Of a stretch of DNA of 52,691 nt, positions 8,171 through 16,333 are shown one piece after another. The translations under genes and the position numbers were made by a program. The DNA is taken from assembly GCA_902462325.1 (NCBI GenBank), contig CABQBF010000003.1, positions 1-52,691 of the forward strand, written 5' to 3'. Source of the stretch: an uncultured Peptococcaceae bacterium (GTDB taxonomy: Bacteria > Bacillota > Peptococcia > Peptococcales > Peptococcaceae). The notes below the pieces were generated by a model, which saw only the letters and a list, made by a program, of their open reading frames with translations, searched no databases and was not told the DNA's origin. The first letter of the stretch is position 1, and each line of letters begins with the position of its first letter.

Positions 8171-9574
8171 GTGAAACAACAACACACATTTTTACTCTTA
8201 CTTACATTAGGCTTAGGTGCTGTCATCGGCACATTGAACATTACCATGTTTAATGTAGCATTGCCCACTATGATGACTTATTTCGATGCACCATTAGCCA
8301 CGGTACAATGGCTCACTTCTGGATACATGTTGGCTGCCGGCATGATTATTCCCGCCGCCGGATTTTTAGGTGACCGCTTCGGTTACAAACGCATTTTTTG
8401 TTTGGCACTTTGCTGCGTTTTAGCGCTCTCTATTGTCGGTGCGTTGGCTTGGTGTATTGAAATATTAATTGTGGCTCGCTTTTTCCTGGGGCTGACAGGC
8501 GGCCTTTTATCGCCGCTATCATTGGCGATGCTATACCAGGCCTTACCTGCCAGTCAGCAAGCCAAAGCCGCCAGCACCTGGGGAATGGCCAACATGGTAG
8601 GCGGTATGCTGCCATCGGTACTCTCTGGTATTATTCTCAGTGTAGCCGATTGGCGATTTTTGCTTTTATTCAATATTCCTTTTGTCGTGCTAGCACTGTT
8701 TTTGACATTAAAGCTATTGCAGAAAGACACCATCAGAAGCAATGCGCGCCTGGATTTCCCTGGCCTGGCACTGACTTCTATGGGCAGTTTAATCTTACTG
8801 TTTACCTTCAGCAATTTGTCCAATTGGGGCCTCTCCTTAAAATTACTGCTTGGCATTTTTCTGGGTCTCGCCTGTCTGGCCGCTTATATCATCCGCAGCC
8901 ACAACCGTTCTGACACACTGCTGAACTTGAGTGTCTTAAAATTCCGCCGTTACGTCGCAGCGTTAATCGCCGGCGGCATGAATTCCATTGCATTATATAT
9001 GATTACATTTTTAATGCCGCTGTTCCTGCAAAGCGGCTTAGGTGTATCACCACTGGCAACCGGCATGATTATGCTGCCAACTTCTTTAATTGCCATTATC
9101 ATTATGCCAATTGCTACCGCCTTTTATCCTAAATTGGGCGAAAAAAATCTGATGGTACTGGGTATTATCGTTTTATTGATAGGCTCTGCACCATTTTTAA
9201 CTGCCGTACCTACTACACCCATCTTATTCATTATTTTAGCTATGTGCGTGCGCTCCTGCGGTATGGGCGCCATCAATTTAGTATCTACCAACGCGCAAAT
9301 GTCCAGCGTACCATCGGAATTATCAGGTCATGCATCATCATTGACCAACTGGTTCCAGCAAATGTTGAACGCGCTCATTGTAGGTATCGCCGGTAATATT
9401 GCCGATTTGCGTATCGCAGCCGTTACCGATTCTTCACCGGAGAGCCTAGCCTTCGCCTATACCTCCACCACCAATCTGATGATGACGGTATCCTGTTTGC
9501 TATTAATTGCAGTCATTCCCATCGCCCTCAAATTTTTCCGCAGTAAGGCCGAAATGAATAAATTTATAGCCTAA
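8171..9574 (+). CDS. MFS drug exporter, DHA2 (14-TM) family
   Basis: About 467 residues from GTG 8171, preceded by GAAGGG; an ATG at 8141 is in frame but has a poorer site. Some 14 hydrophobic segments are visible. Motif A is present as GFLGDRFGYKR in the loop after helix 2. The opening GTLNITMFNVALPTMMTYF followed by VQWLTSGYML is the DHA2/EmrB/QacA signature. Such proteins export hydrophobic drugs, dyes or metabolites using the proton gradient. No TetR or MarR gene adjoins it. TTGACA at 8072 with TACAAT at 8092 lies upstream with short (14-bp) spacing. The remnant of a paralogue sits just before it. Confidence 0.9.
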   Translation: MKQQHTFLLLLTLGLGAVIGTLNITMFNVALPTMMTYFDAPLATVQWLTSGYMLAAGMIIPAAGFLGDRFGYKRIFCLALCCVLALSIVGALAWCIEILIVARFFLGLTGGLLSPLSLAMLYQALPASQQAKAASTWGMANMVGGMLPSVLSGIILSVADWRFLLLFNIPFVVLALFLTLKLLQKDTIRSNARLDFPGLALTSMGSLILLFTFSNLSNWGLSLKLLLGIFLGLACLAAYIIRSHNRSDTLLNLSVLKFRRYVAALIAGGMNSIALYMITFLMPLFLQSGLGVSPLATGMIMLPTSLIAIIIMPIATAFYPKLGEKNLMVLGIIVLLIGSAPFLTAVPTTPILFIILAMCVRSCGMGAINLVSTNAQMSSVPSELSGHASSLTNWFQQMLNALIVGIAGNIADLRIAAVTDSSPESLAFAYTSTTNLMMTVSCLLLIAVIPIALKFFRSKAEMNKFIA

Positions 9575-9582
9575 ACAATGTA

Positions 9583-9636
9583 GAAGGCAGTATCGTCATT
9601 ACAGATTTTTCACGATACTGCCTTTCCGTTTTTCTA
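9583..9636. terminator. bidirectional terminator
   Basis: Stem AAGGCAGTATCGT / ACGATACTGCCTT followed by a T-run, between the convergent MFS and M20 genes. Confidence 0.85.
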
Positions 9637-9639
9637 GCC

Positions 9640-10878
9640 TTAACAACCGCTTGCTTTATGTTCCTCCAACCAGCGCATCGCATTATAGACATACACAGCA
9701 CATCCGAAAACCAAAACGCTTTCATCAAATATTACCTTTGGATGATGCTGCGGATATACATAGCCTTTTTCCGGCTGCCCAGCCGCCAAAGCCAGCATAA
9801 CAGTTGGTACTTGTCGGCTTACATAAGCAAAGTCCTCAGAGCCATTACCTTGCTTTAGAAAATTTTTTTCCGGCGCAGCTTGAAAATCTTCCGGTGCAAT
9901 CGCCCATTCTGTGCCCAACAATTCTTTTGTATATTGCTTTACACTAGCAACCAATTCTTTCTGATTCCATAAAGTTGGGCATCCACCGCCAAATGTTACT
10001 TGCGCCTTTGCACGAAAAGCTTCTGCCGTGTGTTGAGCCACGTCCACTAAACGATTTTTCAAAAACGCTCGTGTTTCTTCATCATAGGTACGAATACTGC
10101 CGCTCATAACTGCCATATCTGGAATTACATTAGCCGCCTCACCTGCATGAAACATCCCGATTGTCAGCGCAGCCCGATCAGCCATAGCCAATTCTCTGGC
10201 GTGCAGTTCTTGTAACGCCAACAGAATATGGGCTGCCACAGTCACAGGGTCTACTCCCGTATTAGGCATAGAACCATGACAGCCCTTACCCTGCACCTCA
10301 ATTTCAAAAAAATCGGCAGCTGGATTTCCAACACCGGCATCTGGAATTGCAACTGTGCCGGTCGCAGAACATGCAGCAGCAACTACATGTATCATCATTG
10401 CCGCATCAACATCCGGATTTTTTAATATACCGGCGTCCAACATATCTCGCGCACCAGCAAAAATTTCTTCGGCAGGCTGAAACATCAATTTTACTGTGCC
10501 CTCAATTTCATTTTCATGTTGCTTTAGTAATTGAGCTGCACCCAACAGCATGGCAACGTGTAAATCATGCCCACAGGCATGCATATTCCCATTTACAGCA
10601 GCAAATTTTACATTTGCCGCTTCCTGAATTGGCAGTGCATCCATGTCAGCACGAAGCAAAAATACTTTTCCCGGCCTCTTGCCTCCAACCAAGGCCATCA
10701 CTCCGGCCTTCCCGCAATTCTGCGGTTCATAGCCCATAGCGACAAGCTTTTCTTTCACAAAGGCGACTGTATTGGTCAGTGCAAATCCTGTTTCCGGATG
10801 ACTATGCAAGTAGCGTCGGTTTTCTCGCAACTGCGTTTCGTATTGTTGCACCTCTTGCAGTAACTGTTGTCCATTCAT
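9640..10878 (-). CDS. M20 family amidohydrolase (HipO/IAA-amino acid hydrolase type)
   Basis: 412 residues; AGGAGG lies 7 nt before ATG 10878. Metal-binding features of the M20D group are present: HPETGF near the N-terminus, the ACGHDLHVAML motif with a metal-bridging cysteine and histidines, FQPAEE, then MIHV and a late HHPKVIFDE with a zinc-ligand histidine. The lid domain begins around GKGCHGSMPNTGVDP. These cytoplasmic enzymes hydrolyse the amide bond of N-acyl amino acids or related conjugates; the exact substrate cannot be told from sequence. A ketopantoate-reductase-like gene lies upstream on the same strand, 80 bp away. Confidence 0.9.
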   Translation of the reverse strand: MNGQQLLQEVQQYETQLRENRRYLHSHPETGFALTNTVAFVKEKLVAMGYEPQNCGKAGVMALVGGKRPGKVFLLRADMDALPIQEAANVKFAAVNGNMHACGHDLHVAMLLGAAQLLKQHENEIEGTVKLMFQPAEEIFAGARDMLDAGILKNPDVDAAMMIHVVAAACSATGTVAIPDAGVGNPAADFFEIEVQGKGCHGSMPNTGVDPVTVAAHILLALQELHARELAMADRAALTIGMFHAGEAANVIPDMAVMSGSIRTYDEETRAFLKNRLVDVAQHTAEAFRAKAQVTFGGGCPTLWNQKELVASVKQYTKELLGTEWAIAPEDFQAAPEKNFLKQGNGSEDFAYVSRQVPTVMLALAAGQPEKGYVYPQHHPKVIFDESVLVFGCAVYVYNAMRWLEEHKASGC

Positions 10879-10930
10879 AACAAAACCTCCTGTAGAATCT
10901 CTAAATAGCTTTTTTGTTTATACATACATA

Positions 10931-10949
10931 AATTATTTTCCGGGAAATA
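10931..10949. promoter_or_regulatory. palindromic motif shared with 31757-31775
   Basis: The 19-bp string AATTATTTTCCGGGAAATA occurs here, about 53 bp upstream of the M20 gene start, and identically upstream of the MerR gene. Near-palindromic shape suggests an operator. Confidence 0.35.
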
Positions 10950-10957
10950 CTGTACCA

Positions 10958-11863
10958 TTATTTATATTCTGCTTCTATCTCTTTAATTTGCTGATACAGC
11001 ATGGCACATGTTGGGACTGCAAGATGATGTTTTTGCGCCAAAGGGATAATCGTGCCGGAAAACAATTCGACTTCCGAATACCGTTTTGCCAAACCATCCT
11101 GTCGCATAGAAGGCATACCATCTGGATTTAAACCATCAGCAATTTGCAACCAGCCCTGTACATCTTCTTCGTTTAAATCAATGCCCTCTGCATTGGCTAC
11201 CTGCATCACCTCTCGCATAGCGGCAATCATCCTATCCCGCGCCGCACCCGGCTGCTGCACAGTGGCATAAGTACCTTCCTGCACCATGACCACTTGATTG
11301 ATACCTGTGTTCAACATCAATTTGCTCCATAATTTACGGATAATTGTATCAGAAACCGTATAAGGAATTTCCGCTTTATCAAATAACTGTCCTACTGCCT
11401 GCAATGCTTCGCTGCGACTGCCGTCGGCTTCCCCCAATACTAACACGCCTTTGTGCAAGTAGCTGGCTTGATTGCCGTTTTTCACCGCATCCATACCTTG
11501 CGCAATACAATACAACACATGGGCCTGCGGAAACGCTTGCTGCAAAATTTTTTCACTGGAAATTCCATTTAACAGCGAAATAATAACAGTACCTTGCTGT
11601 ACAAATGGCGCAGCCTCTGCAATAGCCTCCTGCAAGCCGCCAAATTTCACGCCCACCAAAAGCAAATCTACCGGCTCCACCTCAGTGGCGCTGCGGTAAG
11701 GAAACTGGCAACGTACGCCGTTGCAATATACGCCCTCCGTTTCATAGCGGCCAATCCGCTTTTTATCAGCAATCACAAAAAAATCATCCTGCAAAGCGCT
11801 ATACAATAAATCACTATACAATACACCCATCGCACCCAAACCAATCAACGCAACTTTTTTCAT
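10958..11863 (-). CDS. 2-dehydropantoate 2-reductase-like protein (ApbA/PanE family)
   Basis: 301 residues from ATG 11863, 8 nt after GAGG; an ATG 9 bp further upstream lies too close to it. The N-terminus KVALIGLGAMGVLYSDLL is the NADPH-binding Rossmann motif GxGxxG. VDLLLVGVKFGGLQEAI and the C-terminal block LMLNTGINQVVMV carry the family-conserved Lys and Asn. PanE reduces ketopantoate to pantoate in pantothenate/CoA synthesis; many paralogues with this sequence style act on other 2-oxo acids. No other pantothenate gene is nearby, so I leave the symbol blank. It precedes the M20 gene on the same strand. Confidence 0.85.
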   Translation of the reverse strand: MKKVALIGLGAMGVLYSDLLYSALQDDFFVIADKKRIGRYETEGVYCNGVRCQFPYRSATEVEPVDLLLVGVKFGGLQEAIAEAAPFVQQGTVIISLLNGISSEKILQQAFPQAHVLYCIAQGMDAVKNGNQASYLHKGVLVLGEADGSRSEALQAVGQLFDKAEIPYTVSDTIIRKLWSKLMLNTGINQVVMVQEGTYATVQQPGAARDRMIAAMREVMQVANAEGIDLNEEDVQGWLQIADGLNPDGMPSMRQDGLAKRYSEVELFSGTIIPLAQKHHLAVPTCAMLYQQIKEIEAEYK

Positions 11864-11945
11864 CCCATTCACCTCTTAAAAAATAATGGGTGACCCATGG
11901 CCACCCCAATTTGCTTACTGTTTATTTTATCGCACCAACGACCAA

Positions 11946-13139
11946 TTAACGAGCCTGCCGCGGCGCTACCACCTGCATGCCAATCCCGCGTGCATCAGCG
12001 CCAGCCGTTTCCGGAAACGTAACGCTGTCGCCTCTGCATTCCATCTGACCAATCACCGCCAGACACAACGCATCTTCACAGCAGCGTTTCTCGTTGCCCT
12101 GTGGCAATTGACTGCCGTATTGCTGCAAAATCAGACGGCGGCTCGCGCCTAATAATTGCGGATGACTTTGCCGCAATACATTTTTCCATTCATTGTGCGT
12201 TGCAAGCAGTTCATCCAGTTCCCGCAGATGCTGCCGCATCGCTAATTGCTGTGGCGAAAGGGTACGACCCAACACACGGATGTTTTCCTCGCGGGCTAAT
12301 TGCTCATCAGCAGCATCTACCGCCTGTCGGCAAGGCGCTGCCACCGCATGAATCTGAAATTGTTTGCGCAGCACATATTCGGGCCGCAGCTTTTCATCTT
12401 CAACCGATTCGGGCAACCCTACAGGCAAATCAATCAACACAGCATCGGCGTCTTGATATGCGCTGCAGAGTTCCCACAAACTACCAGCCGACTGAAAACT
12501 ACAGCCTGCATCGGACAGTACCGCCGCCTGCCAGCGCCCACCGTTAGCAGTGATACCCACCGTCTGCCAACTGCACTGCGGTTCTTCCTTCGCCATTTGT
12601 TGCGTCAATAAATCAAAGAAATACAAATACTGCTTCTCCACCGCCCAAAAGCTGGTGAAACTAAAGCAAGGCTCGCTGGCCAGCAATGGTTCTTCCTCTG
12701 CCAACCGTTGTCCCATAAAATGCACAAATTCATGATACAGCATGGCGTTGTCAATTTCTTTCATCACACGCTGTTCCCGGGGACGAATTCCACCAGGCAA
12801 ATATTTTTGATAAATCATATCCAACAGCTTATCTTCCACCGCTACATACTGCCGCAAATATTTTTTTACCGGCGACGTAATATCAGACATATAGGCTTCA
12901 CTGGCATCATGCAGCAAGCAGACCAGAGCCTGCCGCGCACTGTAACCGCGTGCCAGCGCTTCCTGCGCGCAATCCAGACAATGCTGACCCACCGAATAAA
13001 AATCTACAAAGTGCCCGTTTGCCCGACCAATCCGCGCTAATGCATGAGCAATATCTTTCAAATCAATAGCTTCTATGTCAGGTTCTAACGGGGAAAAACA
13101 ATGTCCACTATAAGTTGTGATATAATTTCTGCTTCTCAT
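11946..13139 (-). CDS. fusion of HD phosphohydrolase (YfbR-like) and DUF429 domain
   Basis: 397 residues from ATG 13139 (GGAG 6 nt upstream). The N-terminal half (about 1-180) is an HD-domain protein: SVGQHCLDCAQ gives the first histidine, LLHDASEAYMSDITSPVKKY gives the HD pair (77-78) and the YfbR-like segment of 5'-deoxynucleotidases. The C-terminal half (about 190-380) reads VGITANGGRWQAAVL, then AVLIDLPVGLPE and RPEYVLRKQF. That is the acidic beta-strand pattern of DUF429, a predicted RNase-H-fold nuclease. Joining a nucleotide phosphohydrolase to a nuclease-like domain suggests a role in nucleotide or nucleic-acid clean-up. DUF429 is assigned by eye, with less certainty than the HD domain. 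Confidence 0.75.
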   Translation of the reverse strand: MRSRNYITTYSGHCFSPLEPDIEAIDLKDIAHALARIGRANGHFVDFYSVGQHCLDCAQEALARGYSARQALVCLLHDASEAYMSDITSPVKKYLRQYVAVEDKLLDMIYQKYLPGGIRPREQRVMKEIDNAMLYHEFVHFMGQRLAEEEPLLASEPCFSFTSFWAVEKQYLYFFDLLTQQMAKEEPQCSWQTVGITANGGRWQAAVLSDAGCSFQSAGSLWELCSAYQDADAVLIDLPVGLPESVEDEKLRPEYVLRKQFQIHAVAAPCRQAVDAADEQLAREENIRVLGRTLSPQQLAMRQHLRELDELLATHNEWKNVLRQSHPQLLGASRRLILQQYGSQLPQGNEKRCCEDALCLAVIGQMECRGDSVTFPETAGADARGIGMQVVAPRQAR

Positions 13140-13347
13140 AATTGCTCCAACCTTCTCCGCAAATCGCAACAGCGGTCAGTCCCCATCACTTCTCTACTGC
13201 TGCATTCCTTTTCAGTATACGCAGTTTTTTTCATTTTGGCAAGAGCGAAAAAAGGTTTACTTGCACAGGCTTATTCATTCAAGTATAATAAAATATGTAC
13301 TGACATCAATAAAACTATTTCGCACAATATCAAAAGGGAGCGCTTTT

Positions 13348-13563
13348 ATGACAAATTGAGAAAAAATTTTTCATCTGATTAAAGAATTACTCGATTATAA
13401 ACTAAATTTAGTTCTGGCTTACTTGCAAGGGCTCACAGCCGTGGCTGAGGCTGATGAAGACTTGTATTGTGAACGACTATATCAGGAATATCTGACAGAT
13501 ACAGATCGCAATAGCTTCATTTCTTTAAAACAAGCTGCAAAAGAGCTAGGAGTCGTGCTATGA
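13348..13563 (+). pseudogene. type II antitoxin, broken by an in-frame TGA
   Basis: AGGGAG precedes ATG 13348 by 7 nt, but codon 4 is TGA (13357-13359). Past it the frame is open for 67 codons: EKIFHLIKELLDYKLNLVLA, then YLQGLTAVAEADEDLY and ISLKQAAKELGVVL, ending at 13561-13563. This is the length and acidic style of antitoxins paired with RelE/ParE toxins, and its stop overlaps the toxin ATG (ATGA). A TGG-to-TGA change is the simplest explanation for the break. Confidence 0.65.
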
Positions 13564-13795
13564 CATATAAACTTCTCTTTGAAAAGCCTATTCAGAAACA
13601 GCCGAAGCCTCAACAAAAACGTTTATTGCAAGCTATTGCGGCATTACCAGAGCAAGGTGATAGAAAACCAATGACTGGACATTCTGGGCTTTTTCGCTTA
13701 CGAGTAGGTTTTTATATTCTATGGAAGATAACATCCTCATCGTTCACGTACTAAATGCAGGAAATCGCGGCGATATTTATAAATCATATCAATAA
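13560..13795 (+). pseudogene. RelE/ParE-type toxin, frameshifted
   Basis: Opens MTYKLLFEKPIQKQPKPQQK, then LLQAIAALPEQGDRKPMTGH and SGLFRLRVG, which is the RelE/ParE scaffold (Leu-rich helix, basic core, final strand). After VG the frame is lost: the expected Y-S-M-E-D-N-I-L-I-V-H-V-L-N-A-G-N-R-G-D stretch continues in another frame to TAA 13793-13795. A few bases have been deleted around 13710-13725, where the family has GDYR. RelE toxins cleave mRNA on the ribosome. With the antitoxin also broken, the module is dead. Confidence 0.75.
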
Positions 13796-13862
13796 CACTA
13801 CACATTGCACAAAAAGGAGAATGCTTTTTGAAGAATACTTATCTATCGGATTCTGCAGTTAA

Positions 13863-13901
13863 GTGGGAGGTATCCATCCACTAGCTGCGATAACCTCCCA
13901 C
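13863..13901 (+). promoter_or_regulatory. hairpin ahead of the RNHCP gene, with possible leader peptide
   Basis: Perfect 9-bp inverted repeat GTGGGAGGT / ACCTCCCAC ending about 35 bp before the RNHCP ATG. Just before it AAGGAG serves a TTG at 13828 that would encode an 18-residue peptide whose end overlaps the hairpin, an arrangement resembling a leader peptide. There is no T-run after the hairpin. Confidence 0.3.
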
Positions 13902-13937
13902 AAGTTATATTTATAATAACTTTCTGGAGGGTTCACG

Positions 13938-14339
13938 ATGAAAAAGAAATACACACAACAAAATTATCATACAAAACCAAGCAACCAGCCGCAATCTTTT
14001 ATCTGCAAATCCTGTGGCGCAGAAATTTCCCTAGAAGGTGCGGGCAGTCAGCATCGCAACCATTGCCCCCATTGTTTATGCAGCGTCCATTTAGACAATG
14101 CGCCTGGAGACCGGGCGGCTGATTGTGGCGGCATTATGGAAGCCATTGGCGTTTGGGTGCGTGGCAATGAGGAATGGGCATTGCTGCATCGCTGTCAAAA
14201 ATGTGGTGTCATCCACGCCAATCGCATCGCAGCCGACGATAATATTTTAAAATTATTGTCACTGGCTGTTAAACCGTTAGCCACGCCACCCGTTCCGCTA
14301 AAATTTTTAACACAGATGTTGGACGAAAAAGATCTGTAA
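13938..14339 (+). CDS. RNHCP domain protein
   Basis: 133 residues; GGAGG precedes ATG 13938. A zinc-ribbon pair FICKSCG / HCPHC (residues 19-46) holds the diagnostic RNHCPHCLCSVHLD block of the RNHCP family. A second pair, CQKCG (near 93-97), completes the likely zinc site, followed by IHANRIAADDN. The function of the family is unknown; the zinc fingers suggest RNA or protein binding in the cytoplasm. Downstream, the parS palindrome followed by T5 acts as a plausible terminator. Confidence 0.85.
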   Translation: MKKKYTQQNYHTKPSNQPQSFICKSCGAEISLEGAGSQHRNHCPHCLCSVHLDNAPGDRAADCGGIMEAIGVWVRGNEEWALLHRCQKCGVIHANRIAADDNILKLLSLAVKPLATPPVPLKFLTQMLDEKDL

Positions 14340-14368
14340 TGCTTATAAAAAGAATCCTACAATAAGAA

Positions 14369-14400
14369 ATTGCAAATGTTTCACGTGAAACATTTGCAAT
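14369..14400. other. parS site 1 (core 14377-14392) in terminator-like palindrome
   Basis: Perfect TGTTTCACGTGAAACA with arms ATTGCAAA and TTTGCAAT, making a 32-bp perfect palindrome followed by TTTTT, 30 bp past the RNHCP stop codon. ParB/Spo0J binding site by match to the bacterial consensus. Confidence 0.9.
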
Positions 14401-14470
14401 TTTTCTATGCAGCTTTTCTCCAATCAATTATAAGCTTTGCAAAAACAAAAAATTTTTTGCAGTGTAATTA

Positions 14471-15355
14471 TTAATGAAAAGAGCCTGTCCGCCCTCGCAG
14501 ACTGTCAATGATAAAGATAATCACCGCCGCCCACACAAACAAAAACGTCACCGCCTGCGCCTGGGTAAAGGGTTCATGATACAGGAACACGCCGATAAAT
14601 AACTGCAGCGTAGGGTTTACGTACATCAAAATACCCGACAAAGCCAGCGATGTGTGCTGTATGCCTTTTGCATACACCAAAAGCGGCACCGACGTCACAA
14701 CGCCAGCCAGTGGAATTAACCCATATTGCCACCCGGAAAGCTGACCGATGCAACCGTTGCCCTGACTCTCCATCACAACCATGACCAACAAAAACAGCGG
14801 AAAAACCAACGCCGTTTCCATAAACGTAGACACCATACTGCTCACTTTCACCTGCTTTTTCACCGCGCCATAAACAGCAAAGCTGCCGCCGATAATCAGC
14901 GCAAACACTGGCACCTTCCCATAAGAGAAAACCGAATACAGCACGCCAACGGTAGACAGCACCACGGCCACCGTCTGCCATTTGCGCAAACGCTCACCAA
15001 AAAAGATAGCGCCTAACAAAATCACCATAATCGGATTGAGATAATAGGCCAAACTGGCATCCAAAATATGACCGCTGTTGACAGCAAAAATATAAGAGCC
15101 CCAATTGATGGTGATTAGAATACTGCCCCAAGCCAGCAGCTTGCGTTGCCGTTTATCATGGCGCAGCGCCTGCACCTGCGGCCATTGCTTACTCAGCAAT
15201 AACAGCAGCCCGCAAAAAATCATAGAAAAGGTAATCCGACTGGCCAAAATATAAAGCGAATTGACTGCGCTGAGCTGTTTCCAATAGATCGGCAGCAATC
15301 CCCACAAAATATAACAGAGCAGCACATACACCGCTGACGAATTCATAACATTCAT
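14471..15355 (-). CDS. rarD: RarD-type EamA/DMT transporter
   Basis: About 294 residues with ten hydrophobic segments (two EamA repeats). The opening YVLLCYILWGLLPIYWKQL followed by LYILASRITFSMIF, the ITINWGSYIFAVNSGHILDA loop and SLAYYLNPIM are characteristic of RarD, the so-called chloramphenicol-sensitive protein group. Transported substrate is not established for the family. Start: ATG 15355 follows GGAGG closely; ATG 15346 is an alternative with more usual spacing. parS site 2 lies in its 5' leader or promoter, 20 bp upstream, so ParB binding could affect its expression. Confidence 0.85.
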   Translation of the reverse strand: MNVMNSSAVYVLLCYILWGLLPIYWKQLSAVNSLYILASRITFSMIFCGLLLLLSKQWPQVQALRHDKRQRKLLAWGSILITINWGSYIFAVNSGHILDASLAYYLNPIMVILLGAIFFGERLRKWQTVAVVLSTVGVLYSVFSYGKVPVFALIIGGSFAVYGAVKKQVKVSSMVSTFMETALVFPLFLLVMVVMESQGNGCIGQLSGWQYGLIPLAGVVTSVPLLVYAKGIQHTSLALSGILMYVNPTLQLFIGVFLYHEPFTQAQAVTFLFVWAAVIIFIIDSLRGRTGSFH

Positions 15356-15375
15356 ACCCTCCCCCAAATTGCAAA

Positions 15376-15391
15376 TGTTTCACGTGAAACA
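15376..15391. other. parS site 2
   Basis: Perfect TGTTTCACGTGAAACA. The left arm ATTGCAAA is present (15368-15375) but the right arm is not, so this copy is not a full terminator hairpin. It lies immediately upstream of rarD. Confidence 0.9.
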
Positions 15392-15574
15392 ATTTTCTCT
15401 TAGCATATCCATAATCCTGAAAATTATTGTAGCACAAACTGTCAGCAATGTCCGCAATGAGAAGATAAACTTTCTGCATTTTCATCTTTACTATTTAAAA
15501 AATCTGTTGAAAATCATTTTAATTGGACTTATGATGTTGCCACAATTTATTATAAATGTATTGGAGGTATTTTG

Positions 15575-16042
15575 ATGACATTTTATGCTGAAATTCATGA
15601 AGAAACTTGGAAAGATACAATGATCCTTTCTATGCGGCGAACTGGCCCTTACGGTACAGATAATTATATTTTAATGAACCGTTTTAAAAATTGGCTGACC
15701 GCGCATGATTTCTATAATGATACCACTGTGATTTTAGCCATGCCGCTGGACAATCCACAGTTTGTAGACGCACAGAAATGTAGATATGATGTGGGGATTG
15801 CTGCACCTGTTGGCAGACCCATCAAGGACAACAAAATAACAAGCCGACAACTTGACGGTGGTCGTTATGTTGTTTTCCTGATAAAACATACAGCGGAAGC
15901 CATCCAGCAGGCATGGGCCGAATGTTTTGCCGAACTGGCAAAACGCCAATACACATTGGACTTTTCTCGGCCAATCATAGAGCGTTACGCAAAAAAGCTA
16001 GTGGAGCAACATAATTGTGAGTTGTGTGTGCCAGTTTTATAA
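15575..16042 (+). CDS. GyrI-like / AraC effector-binding domain protein
   Basis: 155 residues; GGAGG (15563-15567) lies 7 nt before ATG 15575. The whole protein is one small-molecule-binding SRPBCC-like GyrI fold: MRRTGPYGTDNYILMNRF at the start, GIAAPVGRPI and the GGRYVVFLIKHTAEAIQQAW segment with the usual conserved glycine-tyrosine strand and helix, and a C-terminal DFSRPIIERY. Stand-alone GyrI-like proteins bind ligands or DNA gyrase; function here is open. parS site 3 follows within 20 bp of the stop as a terminator-like palindrome. Confidence 0.75.
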   Translation: MTFYAEIHEETWKDTMILSMRRTGPYGTDNYILMNRFKNWLTAHDFYNDTTVILAMPLDNPQFVDAQKCRYDVGIAAPVGRPIKDNKITSRQLDGGRYVVFLIKHTAEAIQQAWAECFAELAKRQYTLDFSRPIIERYAKKLVEQHNCELCVPVL

Positions 16043-16050
16043 ATAGCGCA

Positions 16051-16086
16051 GAATTGCAAATGTTTCACGTGAAACATTTGCAATTC
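16051..16086. other. parS site 3 (core 16061-16076) in extended palindrome
   Basis: Perfect TGTTTCACGTGAAACA with arms GAATTGCAAA / TTTGCAATTC, a 36-bp perfect palindrome just behind the GyrI-like gene. Confidence 0.9.
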
Positions 16087-16112
16087 TCTATTGTCAACAG
16101 TCTTTCCCCAAC

Positions 16113-16147
16113 AAAAAAACTGCTATGCTATGCACAGCAGTAAAAAT
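16113..16147 (-). terminator. terminator on the minus strand
   Basis: ACTGCT...AGCAGT stem followed, on the minus strand, by seven T. It would end transcription coming from the genes at 16168-16786. Confidence 0.6.
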
Positions 16148-16167
16148 TTTCAGTCAGTGCCGAAAAC

Positions 16168-16320
16168 TTATTTTTTTCCATTCTGCAAAACCGATTCAGC
16201 AAAATTTTGAAATGAATCGCCTTGCCGCTGTTCCGCACCGTCCACCTGATTGAAAAACAGTTGGACATCTCCTTCAAACGCAAATTTTTAGCAATGCAGG
16301 GCGCGCAGCCTTTTATAACC
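16168..16320 (-). pseudogene. unidentified coding remnant
   Basis: In one minus-strand frame ending at TAA 16168-16170 the sequence reads KFAFEGDVQLFFNQVDGAEQ, then RQGDSFQNFAESVLQNGKK, which has the composition of real protein. An in-frame stop (after LVGYKRLRALHC) lies upstream and there is no start codon with a ribosome site. The remnant sits between the ATT-started gene and the terminator. I do not recognise the family; GYKRLRAL recalls the end of an acetyltransferase but this is weak. Confidence 0.3.
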
Positions 16321-16333
16321 AACTAGGATTGCT

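Noticed and set aside
16128..16322. 64-codon minus-strand frame over the unidentified remnant
   Set aside because: The neighbouring frame (16168-16320) has more protein-like composition, so this frame is a shadow of the remnant.
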